Of a stretch of 64,000 bases of DNA, positions 1 through 11,700 are shown piece after piece. Both the position numbers and the translations under genes were made by a program. The stretch comes from Narthecium ossifragum. Its lineage: Eukaryota > Streptophyta > Magnoliopsida > Dioscoreales > Nartheciaceae. The stretch is taken from NCBI GenBank assembly GCA_963920575.1, contig OY986970.1, positions 19,230,170-19,294,169 on the forward strand. Direction: 5' to 3'. The notes under the pieces are model-generated. The model did not search any database. It saw nothing but the letters and a program-made list of their open reading frames with translations, and was not told the origin of the DNA. Every line of letters starts with the position of its first letter. Position 1 is the first letter of the stretch.

Positions 1-748
1 CAATTATGGTCTACAAGGACAATTTCTTCTTGTTGTAGTTATTTCTAGCTGCTCCTGTAGATATCAAGGTGGTTAGATATCAAGGTGGTATCTGAGCAAT
101 TTTTCTTGGCTTATGAATTGGAAAAGATATCTTAGGAGCTGAGCTTGCATTATAAGTTACACGGAGTCATATCTTGTCATGTTCTTTTTGGCCTGTAGAC
201 ACTGCCTGCGGTTTTTTTTTTCCTTTCCTTTTTTGATGAATTAAGCTGAAGCTACGCACTAGACTGGTTGCTGTTGTCTTGTTTGCCTCCATTTTTCAAA
301 GCTATGCATCTTTAAACGCAAAGGATCTTATCAGCTCATATCTTACGAACAAATTATCCTCGACGGACAACTATTCATCGGATTCATGGGAAGATTGCTC
401 CATATTCTTCATGTTCTTTTTTCTTTTTCTAGATGAAAATTCAACCCCTTTCCGCATCCTTATTCCTTAATACTTGAGATTTTACTCTCGTTTAGGAGTT
501 AGGACCCCTTAAATCCTAGCATCATCTCGGCATGTTCTGAGCTCAGCTGCTTGTGGGGCTAACACGTATTATGTGGCTATCTCGCTGTGAATAAGTAAAA
601 CCTAACGTACAATAAAAAGCTTGAGAAAAAGAGGAGTGTTAAGAAGATGGTATTAGGGTCTTTTTATTGTTGTAAAAGGCACTTGCCAACGTCCTCAGAT
701 ATTTTTACTGCACCAATCTGGAGGGACAACCGACGGCTGAGATTACCT
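1..748. other. No gene seen
   Basis: AT-rich DNA with two short open frames (63 and 85 codons) that have no recognisable domain and no family resemblance. I see no promoter, RNA gene or transposon end here. Confidence 0.4.
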
Positions 749-1336
749 CAGGGCCGGCCCAATGCAAAACGGGCCCAAAGCGAACTAAATTGGAGCCCTC
801 ATAAAATTTACATTTTAATATTTATAATAATAATAAAAATTAATATGTTTATTAATAAAAAAAATATTTCTTCTACCTACCTTTTTAGGGTGCTAAGTTA
901 TTAATAAATTTATTAACTTCAAGTTATGTTAGTGTAAGTAGTATGGGCGTGCACGTGTTGAGTATAGAAAGAGTAGGTTTAAGAGATAAAAATAAATTAA
1001 AAGTTTAGACACCTTTTAAAATATCACCTTTGGTCTCTTATGTTTGTTTCCATAGTAGTGCCTTAGATTAGTTATTACTTTTGGGGACTTTATAGAATAA
1101 CTTTATGAATCCAACTTTCTAATTTTGGATTAGAGAGCCATCAAGCATGCCTTAGAACTCTATGAGGCAATTAAAATTCCAATTTTTAGATGCCCACCTA
1201 TTTAATCTCCAACTGAAATGTAGTGCATTAATTACTATTACTAAAGCAGTAATCAACTTGTAGAGTCATTAAAACACATCTTTTGGGGGCCTGTTTTAAC
1301 TCGGGCCCTAGGCAACCGCCTAAGTGGCCATTCCTG
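749..1336. mobile_element. Possible non-autonomous hAT-like element
   Basis: The left edge begins CAGGGCCGGCCC and the right edge carries GGGCCCTAGGCAACCGCC and ends in CCTG. GGGCC-rich ends of this kind are common on short plant hAT derivatives. The middle is AT-rich and non-coding. The flanking 8 bases (GATTACCT and TTTTTCTT) do not match, so there is no target duplication to prove insertion and the exact ends are uncertain. Confidence 0.35.
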
Positions 1337-2151
1337 TTTTTCTTTTAGAAAAATGACTTAACTCCATTTTAATGAAACATATTGCTGGAAAAAACCACTT
1401 ATAAGTTTTTTAAGGCAATAATCTTTAATTGTTTTCGTTAGTTGTTAACTTTAGATGACAAAAATACCACTATATAATATATCAAAAGACTGATTGGGTT
1501 GGAGAAAATGAAATGGTAGATATGACTGCTGAGATTTGGCGGAGCTTGTTCGCCGACGATAAGAATTTGTGGAGGCCTCAGGAGCCAATCCACTGGGTCA
1601 GATCTTCTGGTAGCTGATGGAGGCGGCGGGATGGAGGTTGGCGGCACCGGAGTTGGAGGAGGAGGCCGATTGGTGGCGATTGAGGCTTCGCCGGTGGTTG
1701 AGATTGAAGGAGGCCTCGAGGGAAGGTCGTGAGGCCTTCTATAGCTTGAGGGGGACTCGTCGGGTCGTGGTGAGGCTATGCGAGGTCGGGGCGGCGGGAC
1801 CAAGCGACGGTGGCGGCGTTGGACATCTTGGAGAAGATGATTGGCGAAGGAGTCCTCGGTGGAGTTCGACATCCTTGAGGGAAGCCTTGAGAGGAAGCCT
1901 CGCATGATCCTCGGCTTCGTGGTGGGCTCGCCAAGGTGCGGTGAGGTGGTCCAATGCTGAGGAGAGGCGGATGACCAGCAGTGGCGGAGATTGAAGGGGA
2001 GCCGAGGTTGGAGACGGAGATCTTGAGGACGAAGGCGTGAAGAGGTCGGAGATAGAGATCTTGAGGAGCTTTTGAGCGGTTTGGAGAGGTCGGGGTGGCC
2101 GGAAGGCGTTGGATGGCGAAAAGGTAGTGGTTGTTCAAGGTTGAGCCGTCC
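1337..2151. other. GC-rich tract without a supported gene
   Basis: After about 200 AT-rich bases the sequence turns GC-rich (about 1520-2150), with many GGAGG and GGCGG runs. Long open frames exist on both strands, but their products are low-complexity (Pro/Ser/Arg on the minus strand) and one runs on into the neighbouring LTR. I treat them as by-products of base composition. Confidence 0.4.
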
Positions 2152-2444
2152 TGAGCTGTGAGGATCCGTACCTCCAACCCGCTCCGACCGCGTTAGGTCG
2201 AGGGTCTGATTTTGTGGTTTGGTTCGGTTGGCCTTGGGATGCGATCGGTTGATCGCATCGCTGTTTTTGACCCCAGGGGCATTTTGGTAAATTTGCTCCA
2301 TGACGGTCGGTTTCACACCCGTGTCGCACACACGACCTTGGATTGATGTATGTGATTGATTAGGACCTTAAGGGTGCCTCCGATCGGAATATCGGAGCTC
2401 GATCGAGAAAGATTGAATCGGACGGCTGAGATCAGATCCTGATC

Positions 2445-2456
2445 TCTATAAATACC
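2445..2456 (+). promoter_or_regulatory. TATA box of the LTR promoter
   Basis: TATAAATA at 2447-2454, followed within 30-80 bases by a CT-rich tract. This is the expected layout of a U3 promoter and transcript start within an LTR. Activity cannot be judged from sequence. Confidence 0.6.
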
Positions 2457-2989
2457 CCGACTCCTCTCTTTCCTTTCTCTTTCTTTCCTCTTTTGTCGTT
2501 ATCTCTCTCTCTAACTCTCTCTTACCGGTTGAGCTAGGGCTTCGAGTCGCGATCTTCGAGGAGTGGATCTTGGTGATTGAGCTTGAGGGATACGTGGAGG
2601 AGCTGCCCTACTTGCTCAAGTAGGTGTTTCTACCCCGATCGTATGATTGGGTTTACCTAGGATAGGTTTATTATGCTTTTGATGCTGTCGTGCATGGTAG
2701 AATGTTGTGTAGCTTTATACATGGGTGTTATAGCTTGCTTAGAGTATCTCTACCATTTGTTTTCGTATTTTTATCGGATGATTCTCGTATTATCGGCGGT
2801 TTGTCGATTTTTGACCATTTGGACCTATATTTGAGTTTTAACTGTCAACATCTTGTTTTCTTCGTATCAATAGCTTCCCCACCATTTATTACACGTGCGT
2901 GTAAAGTTTCATCGATTTCTGATAAGCTTTGATAGGTCAAATCCAAGAAATTGAATTTCTGATACCGTTCTTAGGAACTGTGCACTAGG

Positions 2990-3365
2990 CCTGACGGTCG
3001 ACTGTCGGATCGACCGTCAGGTGTTGGCATGCTTAATTTTGGTCTAAAGGTCGACCATCGCATCGATCTTGGCCTCACAATCGACCGTCGCATCGACCGT
3101 GAGGCTCTGTCTCATTTTGGGTCTCCCAGGGTCGATGCTCTGATTGACCGTGGGTCATTATTTTTTTCCCACTTTACCTCACGATTGACCGTCGGATCGA
3201 TCGTCGCATCGACTGTGAGGCTATGTCTCCTTTTTGGCTTCCCAGGATCGATGTCCTGATCGACCGTGGCCCTTAAGCTTTCCCCACTTTTCGGTCTCAC
3301 GGTCGACCGTCGGATCGAACGTGGCCTCACAGTTGACCGTCGCATCGACCGTGAGCCCCTGAATA
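2990..3365. repeat. Palindromic tandem repeat inside LTR family A
   Basis: About three diverged units of roughly 120-130 bases. Each begins CCTCACGGTCGACCGTCGGA and closes with TCGACCGTGAGG, so every unit is partly self-complementary. The 7-mer CGACCGT and its variants recur many times in both orientations. The same block occurs in the sister LTR at 17860-18225. Confidence 0.8.
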
Positions 3366-4649
3366 GTGTTTTCTGGCTTCGTTTGATTGGCTTTTCGTGC
3401 ATGATAGATAGATATCCAATCATGTTAGGAAGCATGCATGCTGTTATCAAGGGGTTTCCAATGGATTTTGATTGAGATTGGAAATTGGATCGTGGGTTTA
3501 ACCTTTTTGGCGGATTTATGGATTGACTTGCATTTAAATACCTAGTTGGATGGTAAACTTAAAAGCTTATTGTTTGCTTAGCCGTTAGCTAGCTATGAGT
3601 GGTAGCTTACGCTGTATTGTGGAACCTTAGCCCGTTGTCGGCGTGTGCTGAGGGCTATTGTATAACTATTGAACTCATAATTGTTGTTGTGGCATATAGA
3701 GACATCTTGGTCAGATGTTTGCATAGGTTCATGCACTGTATGTATTAGAGACATATCAGATTAGGCGGGGCGATGGGTTGATCGCCGATTCTAGGCTCTC
3801 GGGTTGCTCGGATCTAGCCCTAGGATCGTGGCTGGGTAGCAAGGTTTAGGGCGGAATTGTATCATTGGAATCTTTTTGTTCTCGAGGATATGATGTAGTT
3901 GGCTATGATTATATTGCTTTGAGGTTTAGAGGTTGTGTTGTTTCCCTAATGCCAAGTGCTAAGGATAGATGTCGATGCGTTCCCGACGTGAGTCCCCAAG
4001 GCATAGGAATCCTGTTTAGGTAAGGGTGATCCTGCATGTTACTGTTCCGTGGTCTCCTGGTAACATGTTCAGGAGAGAGGTTTCATGGCAGGAGCCCTTG
4101 GGACATTGGTAGGGGTTGTGGGACCCCGTGGCATTCCTTAGACTTGAGCGGAAAGACATCACAGTTGTTGTTTTCCTCCCTTTAGTGTGCCGTAGAGTAG
4201 AACCCTACTGAGCTTATCGCTCACTCCTACCCGGGCTGCGTTTTGCATGTGTAGGCGCTAGTTCTTCTTCAGTAGAGTCGGTTGGATCAGCTTTTGGCGG
4301 CGCGATGACTTCCAGAGGTGCTTGAGGTTGTTGTGGGAGAACAGTTGTACTTTTGATAGATTGTGTATATTATAGACATCCTTGGAGGATTTTTGGGTTA
4401 AATGTATAATCTTTTCCCTTGGAGGAGTTTTGATAAGAATTTGTATCGGATGTCTAAATAGTACAACTTGATGTTTCTTTTTAATTGAATTACAGCTTTA
4501 TCCTTGGAAGTCAAATGATATTGAATTATATCTGTTTTCCGCAAATGTATCCCGCCAAATTGGATGTGAATAGTAATAGGAACCCTCACGCCTCGGTCTG
4601 GATGGGTTTTCTGGATCGGGGTGTGACACGAGCCGATATTAGCGGGGAC

Positions 4650-7600
4650 CAGTGGGGGCGAGTGGGTCACCCCCACTCGGCACTGGATTTTTTTTTTAAA
4701 GCATACATGGCCTAATTTAAGCTATGATACATCGTAGTTGAAGATGAACTGGCCACTGGCCCAAATGATGTGGAGCATGTGGACTGGTCAACCAAATCTC
4801 TCTTTCTTTCTTTTTAAGCATACTTGACCTAATTTAAGACGTTGCTTTTGGCTTTTGAGATTTGGGCCAAAACTTTTGGCTTTTGCAATTTTGCCCTATT
4901 GGAACCGGGTCCCCCATCCCCGTCGATAAAGGAGTGGACGTTCAGAGTTCAGACACCCCCTCTCCTCTCTCACCATCTTGCGCGCGTGTGACGGTGAGGA
5001 TCGATCCATCGGGATCGGGATCAGCACCAGCCGCACCGCCACTTGCTGTACCAACGGACCCAAGGTGACTAGGTGAGCACAAAACACTCCTTAGTCCTTA
5101 GTTTATTTTCTCTATTACGTATTCATGGTTGGGTGATTTGGTGGTTCATATTGTAGTATTGCACTACTGTGAGTGTGTTTATAGGAGAAATATAGCTTTT
5201 TTACTGATTCTTATCGATGGCCAATTCCAAATTTGTTGAAAATTGGCCTTTGAAACAAGGTCAAATTCGATTAAGATTGAAGTGTTTTGTTCATGTGGAG
5301 ATTTCTAATTACATTTTGTTTTCCTACATACGGGAGGATTATTAGCATATTGATTTATTCTAAGCTTGGAAGGTTTTGGTAGATATGAGGGCTCGCACTA
5401 CAAAAGAATGGTGACTTCTAAGTGGTCAAACCCAATAGTAAGCATATAATTATTGTGAATTGGATGCTATGTTTCATGTTTGGATGCTATGTTTTTTGTA
5501 GATAATGAATTGGATGCTATGTTTTATGTTTGGTTAAGGAATTAGGCAACTTTTTATAGTTATTGTGAATTGTTTTTCAATAATTATAGGATCATGGACA
5601 AGTATGTTAACAAGCGAAAGCATATAGGGGAGTCTTATAGCACCCCTAACCTTGCACAAAGAACTCGTGTCGAATTTGATAGTGCTGAATTAGTTGCTGA
5701 CCTGGGTAAATGAAAACCAATTGAGGACTATGATGTTGCCGTTAGGGATCAAGTTCGAATGTGGTATCTACAAAAAGGTCCTTTTCAACCTTATGAGCAT
5801 AACTTTCCTAAAACGAAATATGGTGATTGTACGAGAAGGTTTCAGAAAGAATGGTTCAATGATTATGATTGGCTTGAGTATAGTGTGGAAAAAGATAAAA
5901 CATTTTGCTTTTATTGCTACGTCTTTAAGACAAACAAGGGTTTTCAAGGGGGTGGAGACGCATTTGTAGGAACGGGTTTTCAAAATTGGAAAAAGAAAGA
6001 GAGATTTGATGCACATGTGGGGAAAGTGAATAGTTCTCACAATGCGGCACGAAGAAAATGTAAGAATTTCAAAAATCAGAAACAAAGTATCATATATGCA
6101 TTTTCTCATCTAGATGATGAAACCCGGCTAACCTATAGAAGTCGTTTGACTGCAACTCTGAAATGTGTTAGATTTCTTTTGGATCAAGGTATGGCATTCC
6201 GTGCTCATGACGAATCTGAAATATCTATAAATAAAGGAAACTTTCTTGAACTTTTAGAATGGTATGCTAGTGGCAATGAGAAAGTTAGAGAGGTAGTCAT
6301 GGGTAATGCTCCAGGGCGTAACCAAATGATAGCACCAAGTATACAGAAAGAGATGGCTAATAGTGCGGCAGTTGAGACTATTAATGTTATTATAAAAGAT
6401 CTTGGTCATTCATTATTTTCTATCTTGGTTGATGAGTCTCGGGATGTGTCTACGACGGAACAAATGGCAGTGGTTTTATGATATGTGGATAAAAAAGGGT
6501 AGGTGATTGAACGTTTCATTAGTGTTGAACATGTTAGTGACACTTCTACTCAGTCATTGAAGGATGCCATTGGGAAGCTTTTTTCTAGATATGGATTAAG
6601 TATATCTAGATTACGGGGTCAAGGTTATGATTGAGCAAGTAATATGCGTGGTGAGTTTAATGGTTTAAAAGCAAAAATTTTGGATGAGAATCCTTATGCT
6701 TACTATGTACATTGCTTTGCTCATCAACTTCAATTGGCTCTTGTGGGAGTTGCAAAGAATAATTTGGTGGTGACAAATATTTTCAGTTTGATATCAAGTA
6801 TTGTTAATATTGTTGGGTCTTCATGTAAAAGGAAAGATGCCCTTTTGGAGAAGCAACATAGTTTATTGGTTGAAAGACTTGAAAAGGGAGAAGTTGTTAG
6901 TGGAAGAGGTAAAAATCAAGAAATAGTTCTAGCAAGGCATAGTGATACTCGTTGGGGTTCATATCATGTTACAATCATTCGCTTGATTTCGATATATGAT
7001 GTTGTTTTAGATGTTCTTGAGACCATATGGCATGATGGTGGGAGTACAGATCAACAAAATAATTCATCAGGATTGATGATAGCAATGCAAGATTTTGAAT
7101 TTGTATTCACCCTACATCTCATGAAAAGCATAATGGGGATTACAAATGAACTCTCACAAGCATTGCAGAGGAGATATCAAGATATTGAGAATGCTATGAA
7201 GTTGGTCAGTGTTTGTAAGAAGCGACTTCAAAATTTGAGGGAGAGTGGATGGGATGCATTATTGGAGGAAGTGTCTGACTTTTGCAAGGATTGATTTATT
7301 GAAGTGCCAAATATGGATGATTGTTTTGTACTTCATGGTAGACCAAGACGTGGAGTTCATAAAGTGACGAACTTGCATCACTTCCGTGTTGATTTGTTCT
7401 CTTGTGTTCTAGATATGCAACTTCATGAGTTGAATGGTCGTTTCTCTGAGTTAAATACTGACTTACTTCTTTGTATAGCATGCCTTAATCCAACTGATTC
7501 TTTTTCAGCGTTCAAGAAGGAAAGGTTAATGCACCTTGCTGAATTTTATCCAATGGAGTTTTCTTCTTATGATCTTGTGATTCTCAAAGATCAACTTGAC

Positions 7601-8139
7601 ACTTATTTGCTTGATGTCCAAGTTGATAGTGAGTTTTCAAATCTCAATGGTATTTTTGAGCTTGCTAAGAAGATGGTTGAGACAAAAAAGGATAAAGTGT
7701 ATCAACATGTTTATCAACTCATTGAATTGGCGTTAATCTTACCTGTTGCCACAACAAGTGTTGAGAGGGTATTTTCTGCTATGAACATCATCAAGACTGA
7801 CTTGCGTAACAAAATGGGTGATGAGTGGATGAATGATAGCTTGATTGTGTATGTTGAAAAAGAGATTTTTAAAACTATTGATGATGAAGTTATTTTACAA
7901 CGCTTTTAAAATATGAAGCCCCATAGGATGCAATTATCACGATTAGTGATGACTTAGTTTGTTTATTTTTTTTATCATGTATTTTTTTCAGTTATTTTTA
8001 TACCTTGGTATTTTGGTATTTTGTGTTAGTGAATGAGTTGGTCGAGGTACATTATGTATGTAGGCATTCCTCCGCCTTTTAAGTGAGGCTTGAAATTTTT
8101 TTGAGCCCGCACTTACTTAAATTTCTATATCCACCACTG
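4650..8139 (+). mobile_element. hAT transposon (TTF/DUF4371 type), inactive
   Basis: Bounded by an exact 8-bp target duplication, GCGGGGAC (4642-4649 and 8140-8147), the hAT hallmark. The left end begins CAGTGGGGG and the right end reads CCACCACTG, an imperfect short terminal inverted repeat of the CAGTGG type. A hairpin-forming stretch (CGAGTGGG with CCCACTCG) lies just inside the left end. The element is 3490 bp, carries one transposase gene on the plus strand, and inserted 13 bases beyond the solo LTR. The intact duplication suggests a fairly recent insertion; the coding region has since decayed. Confidence 0.92.
5594..7909 (+). pseudogene. hAT transposase with zf-TTF, broken by stop codons
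   Basis: One frame reads for 771 codons from ATG 5594 to TAA 7907-7909. It has five in-frame stops and no frameshift: TGA 5711, TGA 6479, TAG 6500, TGA 6632 and TGA 7292. Visible parts, in order: the TTF zinc finger (FCFYCYVF, near 5905), the DUF4371 catalytic core with LVDESRD near 6427 and RGQGYD near 6620, the TRWGSY motif near 6950, and the C-terminal hAT dimerisation domain with LPVATTSVERVFSAMNIIKT (7740-7797). The family normally makes a 750-800 residue protein that cuts and pastes the element from the nucleus, so length is normal and only the stops disable it. ATG 5594 follows a TATAG acceptor-like site, so a non-coding first exon is likely. Confidence 0.9.
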
Positions 8140-8159
8140 GCGGGGACGATGGGTCCCCG

Positions 8160-9075
8160 GCTCTGTTTGTGGCTCTGAGGGGAGCCAACGACAAGCCGGT
8201 CCGAGGAAGAGAGAAAATCAAGGGAAAATTAGGGAAAAATCCGAAAAATTTGGGGAAAACCGGGACAAATTAGGGACAAATGAGAAAAATATTAGAAAGT
8301 GCATTCGTTAATCTGAGATCATGTCTCGGTTCATGGCTTTGAGGTGAGCCGATGACGAGCCGGTCTGAGGAAGAGAGAAAAATCAAGGGAAAAACATGGG
8401 AAAATTAGGAAAATGTGGAAAAATCTTGAAAAGTGAGAATTCGTTAACGCACAATTAAAACATAAAATTGATAAGAGAAAAGGTAAAATTGATGAAAATA
8501 TAAAATTGTTGGAAAGATAAAATTGGATCGACGTCCAAATGAGCTCTCCGGAGGTTAAGACTGTCACAGAAGGGTTTGTTTGGACTTGGGAAATTGATCC
8601 CCATTATCTGATCGGCCAGAACGATGCCAGAGGCTGCAGATCTGAGGTGTAAAAAGAGGAAAGATAAAATTAGATGAAAGATAAAACTGGAGGAAAGATA
8701 AAACTGGATCAACGGCCGAATGAACTCGCCAGAGGTCACGGCCGGCATAGGAGGGTTCATAAGGACATGGAGAATTGATCTCAAGTGTTTAATAAGTTAG
8801 AACGACAGTGGAGGCGATGGATCTGAGTTGTAAAAAGATAAAAGATAAAATTGAATCGACGGCGAAATGAACTCGTCGGAGGTCAAGACCGACACAGGAG
8901 GGTTCGCAGGGACATGGGAAATTGATCCCCGGTATTTGATCGACAAGAACGGCGTTGGAGGCGACGGAGCTGAAGTGTAAAAAGTGGACAAATAAAATTA
9001 AAGAAAAGATAAAATTGGAGGAAATATAAAATTAGCGGAAAGATAAAACTGTATCGATGGCCAAATGAGCTCAAT
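8160..9075. repeat. Degenerate tandem repeats
   Basis: Two parts. First, a unit starting GGCTCTGAGGGGAGCC at about 8168 recurs at about 8333 with many AAAATTAGG-like runs. Second, four diverged units of about 145-195 bases begin AAAGATAAAATTGGATCGACG near 8514, 8694, 8837 and 9033, each continuing with a GC-rich stretch (GAGGTCA..CGG..CACAGGAGGGTT) and ending in GTGTAAAAAG. Open frames across it are not genes. Confidence 0.7.
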
Positions 9076-9580
9076 TTTAGGCCGTCAATTTTTCAAATTT
9101 TATGTATAATTTTTCAATTTTAGATCGTTAATTTTTCAAATTTTATGTACAATTTTAATACGTAAATTATATTTTGATCAAAAAATTTCACGTGCACATC
9201 AATATAATTTACATGAATTTGGTTCGGTTCGGACTGATAATTACAATCCAACTTTTCAAATGAGTGTCGGCGATGGATCAAAATTGTATGTATTAGATCT
9301 AAAATTGCTATGCTAAAATTGATGCCTAAATTTGGTGGCGCGAATTTGGTTCAAATCTGGCTTGCAATCAGTTCCTAATTTGAGCTAATTGCTTGATTTG
9401 GCTGAATCAGATCAAACCATATTAGATCTATTTAGATGGGGTCTGGTCTGATCTCAAATGACTCAATCAGGTTAGCTAAAACTAGATTGGGTCAAATCAG
9501 TCTCACAGGACTCAACCCGATCAGACCAAGTTATTGGAGAGGAAGCAAGCCCTGGTCGATTGGCTGAGACTCGCCGAACT
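9076..9580. other. AT-rich tract, no gene
   Basis: Opens with two copies of a TTTTTCAAATTTTATGTA motif, then becomes unique sequence up to the solo-LTR nest. No coding or RNA feature recognised. Confidence 0.4.
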
Positions 9581-9643
9581 TGGATTGTGAGGACCTGTCC
9601 CTCTACTCCTGGGTCGACCGATTGGGTCGGGCCCGTGGCTCGT

Positions 9644-11082
9644 TGATCGCTCGCGAACGTGTCGTTAAAACATTGCAAACTCAATCAAATATTAAATTTA
9701 TATCCTTATTCAATCACTAAACTACTAGGTAGAAATAGCGGTGAAGTCGGGAGTCGATCCACAGGGAAAACGTTGGAAACTGAAATCAATTCTCGAAACC
9801 CTAAAACTAAGGAAAAGAATCAAAGATAGAATAGAGTTATCTAAACTAGAAAAGAAAAGAAATAAAAGGTTGATCAATTTGAATCAATGGATAAGTGACT
9901 TAGGAATTACTCAATCCACCCTAGTTTCATTATTAATCTTCTCTAGTTATCATCTTGTTCCCTTCTCTCAACATTATGGATCATATGGCTACAAGCACAC
10001 ATGAATCCCTAAAAGAAAGTTAATGTTCCCAACGGCATAACCTATCTTTACTTAGCATAGATTGTCTTTGGTCCTACGATTACATTAAATTATATTACTC
10101 CTAATGACCGTGGCACAACCTATTTCACGTAGCATAGCTTATCTCAAAGGCAAACCAATAACTTCATGAAAACCATCTCATAAATATCTACAATCAATCA
10201 CAGAAATCATGTAGGACTGAAAATACGTCAAGGGAACTCTGTTCCTTCAACTCTATTAACGATAAAACCATATTCATGAGATCATGTATCGAGAAGTTTA
10301 CAAGAATCCAACTAAAGAAAAACCAAAACTACACTAGGGTTTCATGAATAATCCTAAGTACAATAATTAGCAACTCATCTTTTGGATGAAAGCCATCGGG
10401 TTAAAGTAGGAAGCTGTCACCATCCACATCCTCTCCGTCTTCCTCCTCCTTCTCCAAAGATTGTCAAAAAGATGCTTATTTTTGGCCAGCCAACACCTTC
10501 TTATAGGTGTATTAATTCCCGGAATTATGGTTATGGCTAAGTTGAGTTGGACCTCTAGTGCAACTCGGATTTCCTAGTTTAATTCTGGCAACCTATTCCG
10601 GCCACGACTAGGTTCAGCCCGTCCGGAATTTGGAAATGTGCTCAACATGAAAAATGTAGATTAGGAAGCCTTTTGTCTTGTCCCGAAGATTTTATGATAT
10701 TCTGACTTATGTGGCATATTTGGCGAATATTCTCCTGAACATCGACGGACCAGTTTCCAGCAGCTGTATATCTTCATAGTCTTCAAAACTGGTATTAATA
10801 TGTCTGGAATATCGCCACGTGTCCAACATGAAAGTTGTAGCTCTTGAAGACTTCTAGCACGTCTCAAATTGTCAGAATATTTGGACCTTTGTAAAATATT
10901 TGGAGAATATATTACTGACGGTCGACGAAGCAGTTTATTTAGTCATTTTAGTCGAATTTCTTGAATTTCTTCTCAAATCATAATTAAACCTGAAATCAAC
11001 TAACAAACTCTTAAATACAACTACTCTAGGCCTAACAAAAGTAATTTAAGGGGTTTAATTATGAATAATTAGTGACTTATCA
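9644..11082 (-). mobile_element. Solo LTR, family C, inside the outer LTR
   Basis: The plus-strand ends are TGATCGCTCG and CTTATCA, flanked by a perfect 5-bp duplication CTCGT (9639-9643 and 11083-11087). Read on the minus strand it runs TGATAAGTCACTAATTATTC to a close that includes the CCCTGTGGATCGACTCCCGAC region, a layout I know from the 3' part of plant gypsy-type LTRs. It has no coding capacity; the 87-codon frame near its left end is incidental. Length 1439 bp. Confidence 0.8.
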
Positions 11083-11700
11083 CTCGTTTGTTTGTTTCAC
11101 GTCGAGCGCGCGATCCGGTGGATCGCATTGTTTCTTGGGCCGCAATGGTAATTTTGTAAATTATATCTTGTTGGTTTGTTTCAGACCCGCGTATGCACAC
11201 ACTGACCATGTTTGTGATAATGTTTGTTTAGAACGGTTAGGTGAACCCGAGATCGAAAGATCAGAGTTTGGGCTTGTGTTTTAGACCAAATCTAGCTTTC
11301 TGCACAAAATGATCGATCTTCTCTTGCTAAGATGATCGATCATTTGGTGCCAGAAGATCTTTACATCGTCATGAAGGATTGATCATTCTTGAGGAATGAT
11401 CGATCATTCATTAGTCGGTTCGTCCGTCTATAAAATGGACGTGACCTTCTTCTTCAATCCTTTTGAAATCCGTCGTTCCTGAGCTCAGATCTGGCTGGAT
11501 TTGGAAGAAATTGAGGGTGATCTTTGGCTTGGCAGTTGAGATTGAAGCTGCTCTAGTCGAGGTAGGGATCCTTCCTACTGTTTTTTTGATTTTTTGTGAG
11601 TTTAAGCTTGTTTGTGTTTGATTTGAGTAGAACTCTTTACATGCTCGTTGGTTTTTAGTATAAGTATCGCTTTTGGATTCATGGTCCTTCGTATTACCAG

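Larger units (their letters stand above)
2157..4628 (+). mobile_element. Solo LTR, gypsy-type family A
   Basis: Starts TGTGAGGATCC and ends GGGGTGTGACA, matching along its length the 5' LTR at 17032-19653, which is followed by a primer binding site. Here no internal region follows. The flanks are TGAGC on the left and CGAGC on the right, a 5-bp target duplication with one mismatch, as expected for a solo LTR made by recombination between two LTRs. It carries a TATA box near 2447 and an internal palindromic repeat block at 2990-3365. The family assignment to Ty3-gypsy comes from the related copy, which is linked to a gypsy reverse transcriptase. Confidence 0.85.

Noticed and set aside
1438..2331. 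297-codon minus-strand frame
   Set aside because: Pro/Ser/Arg-rich low-complexity product, overlaps the solo LTR start, no domain; explained by GC-rich composition.
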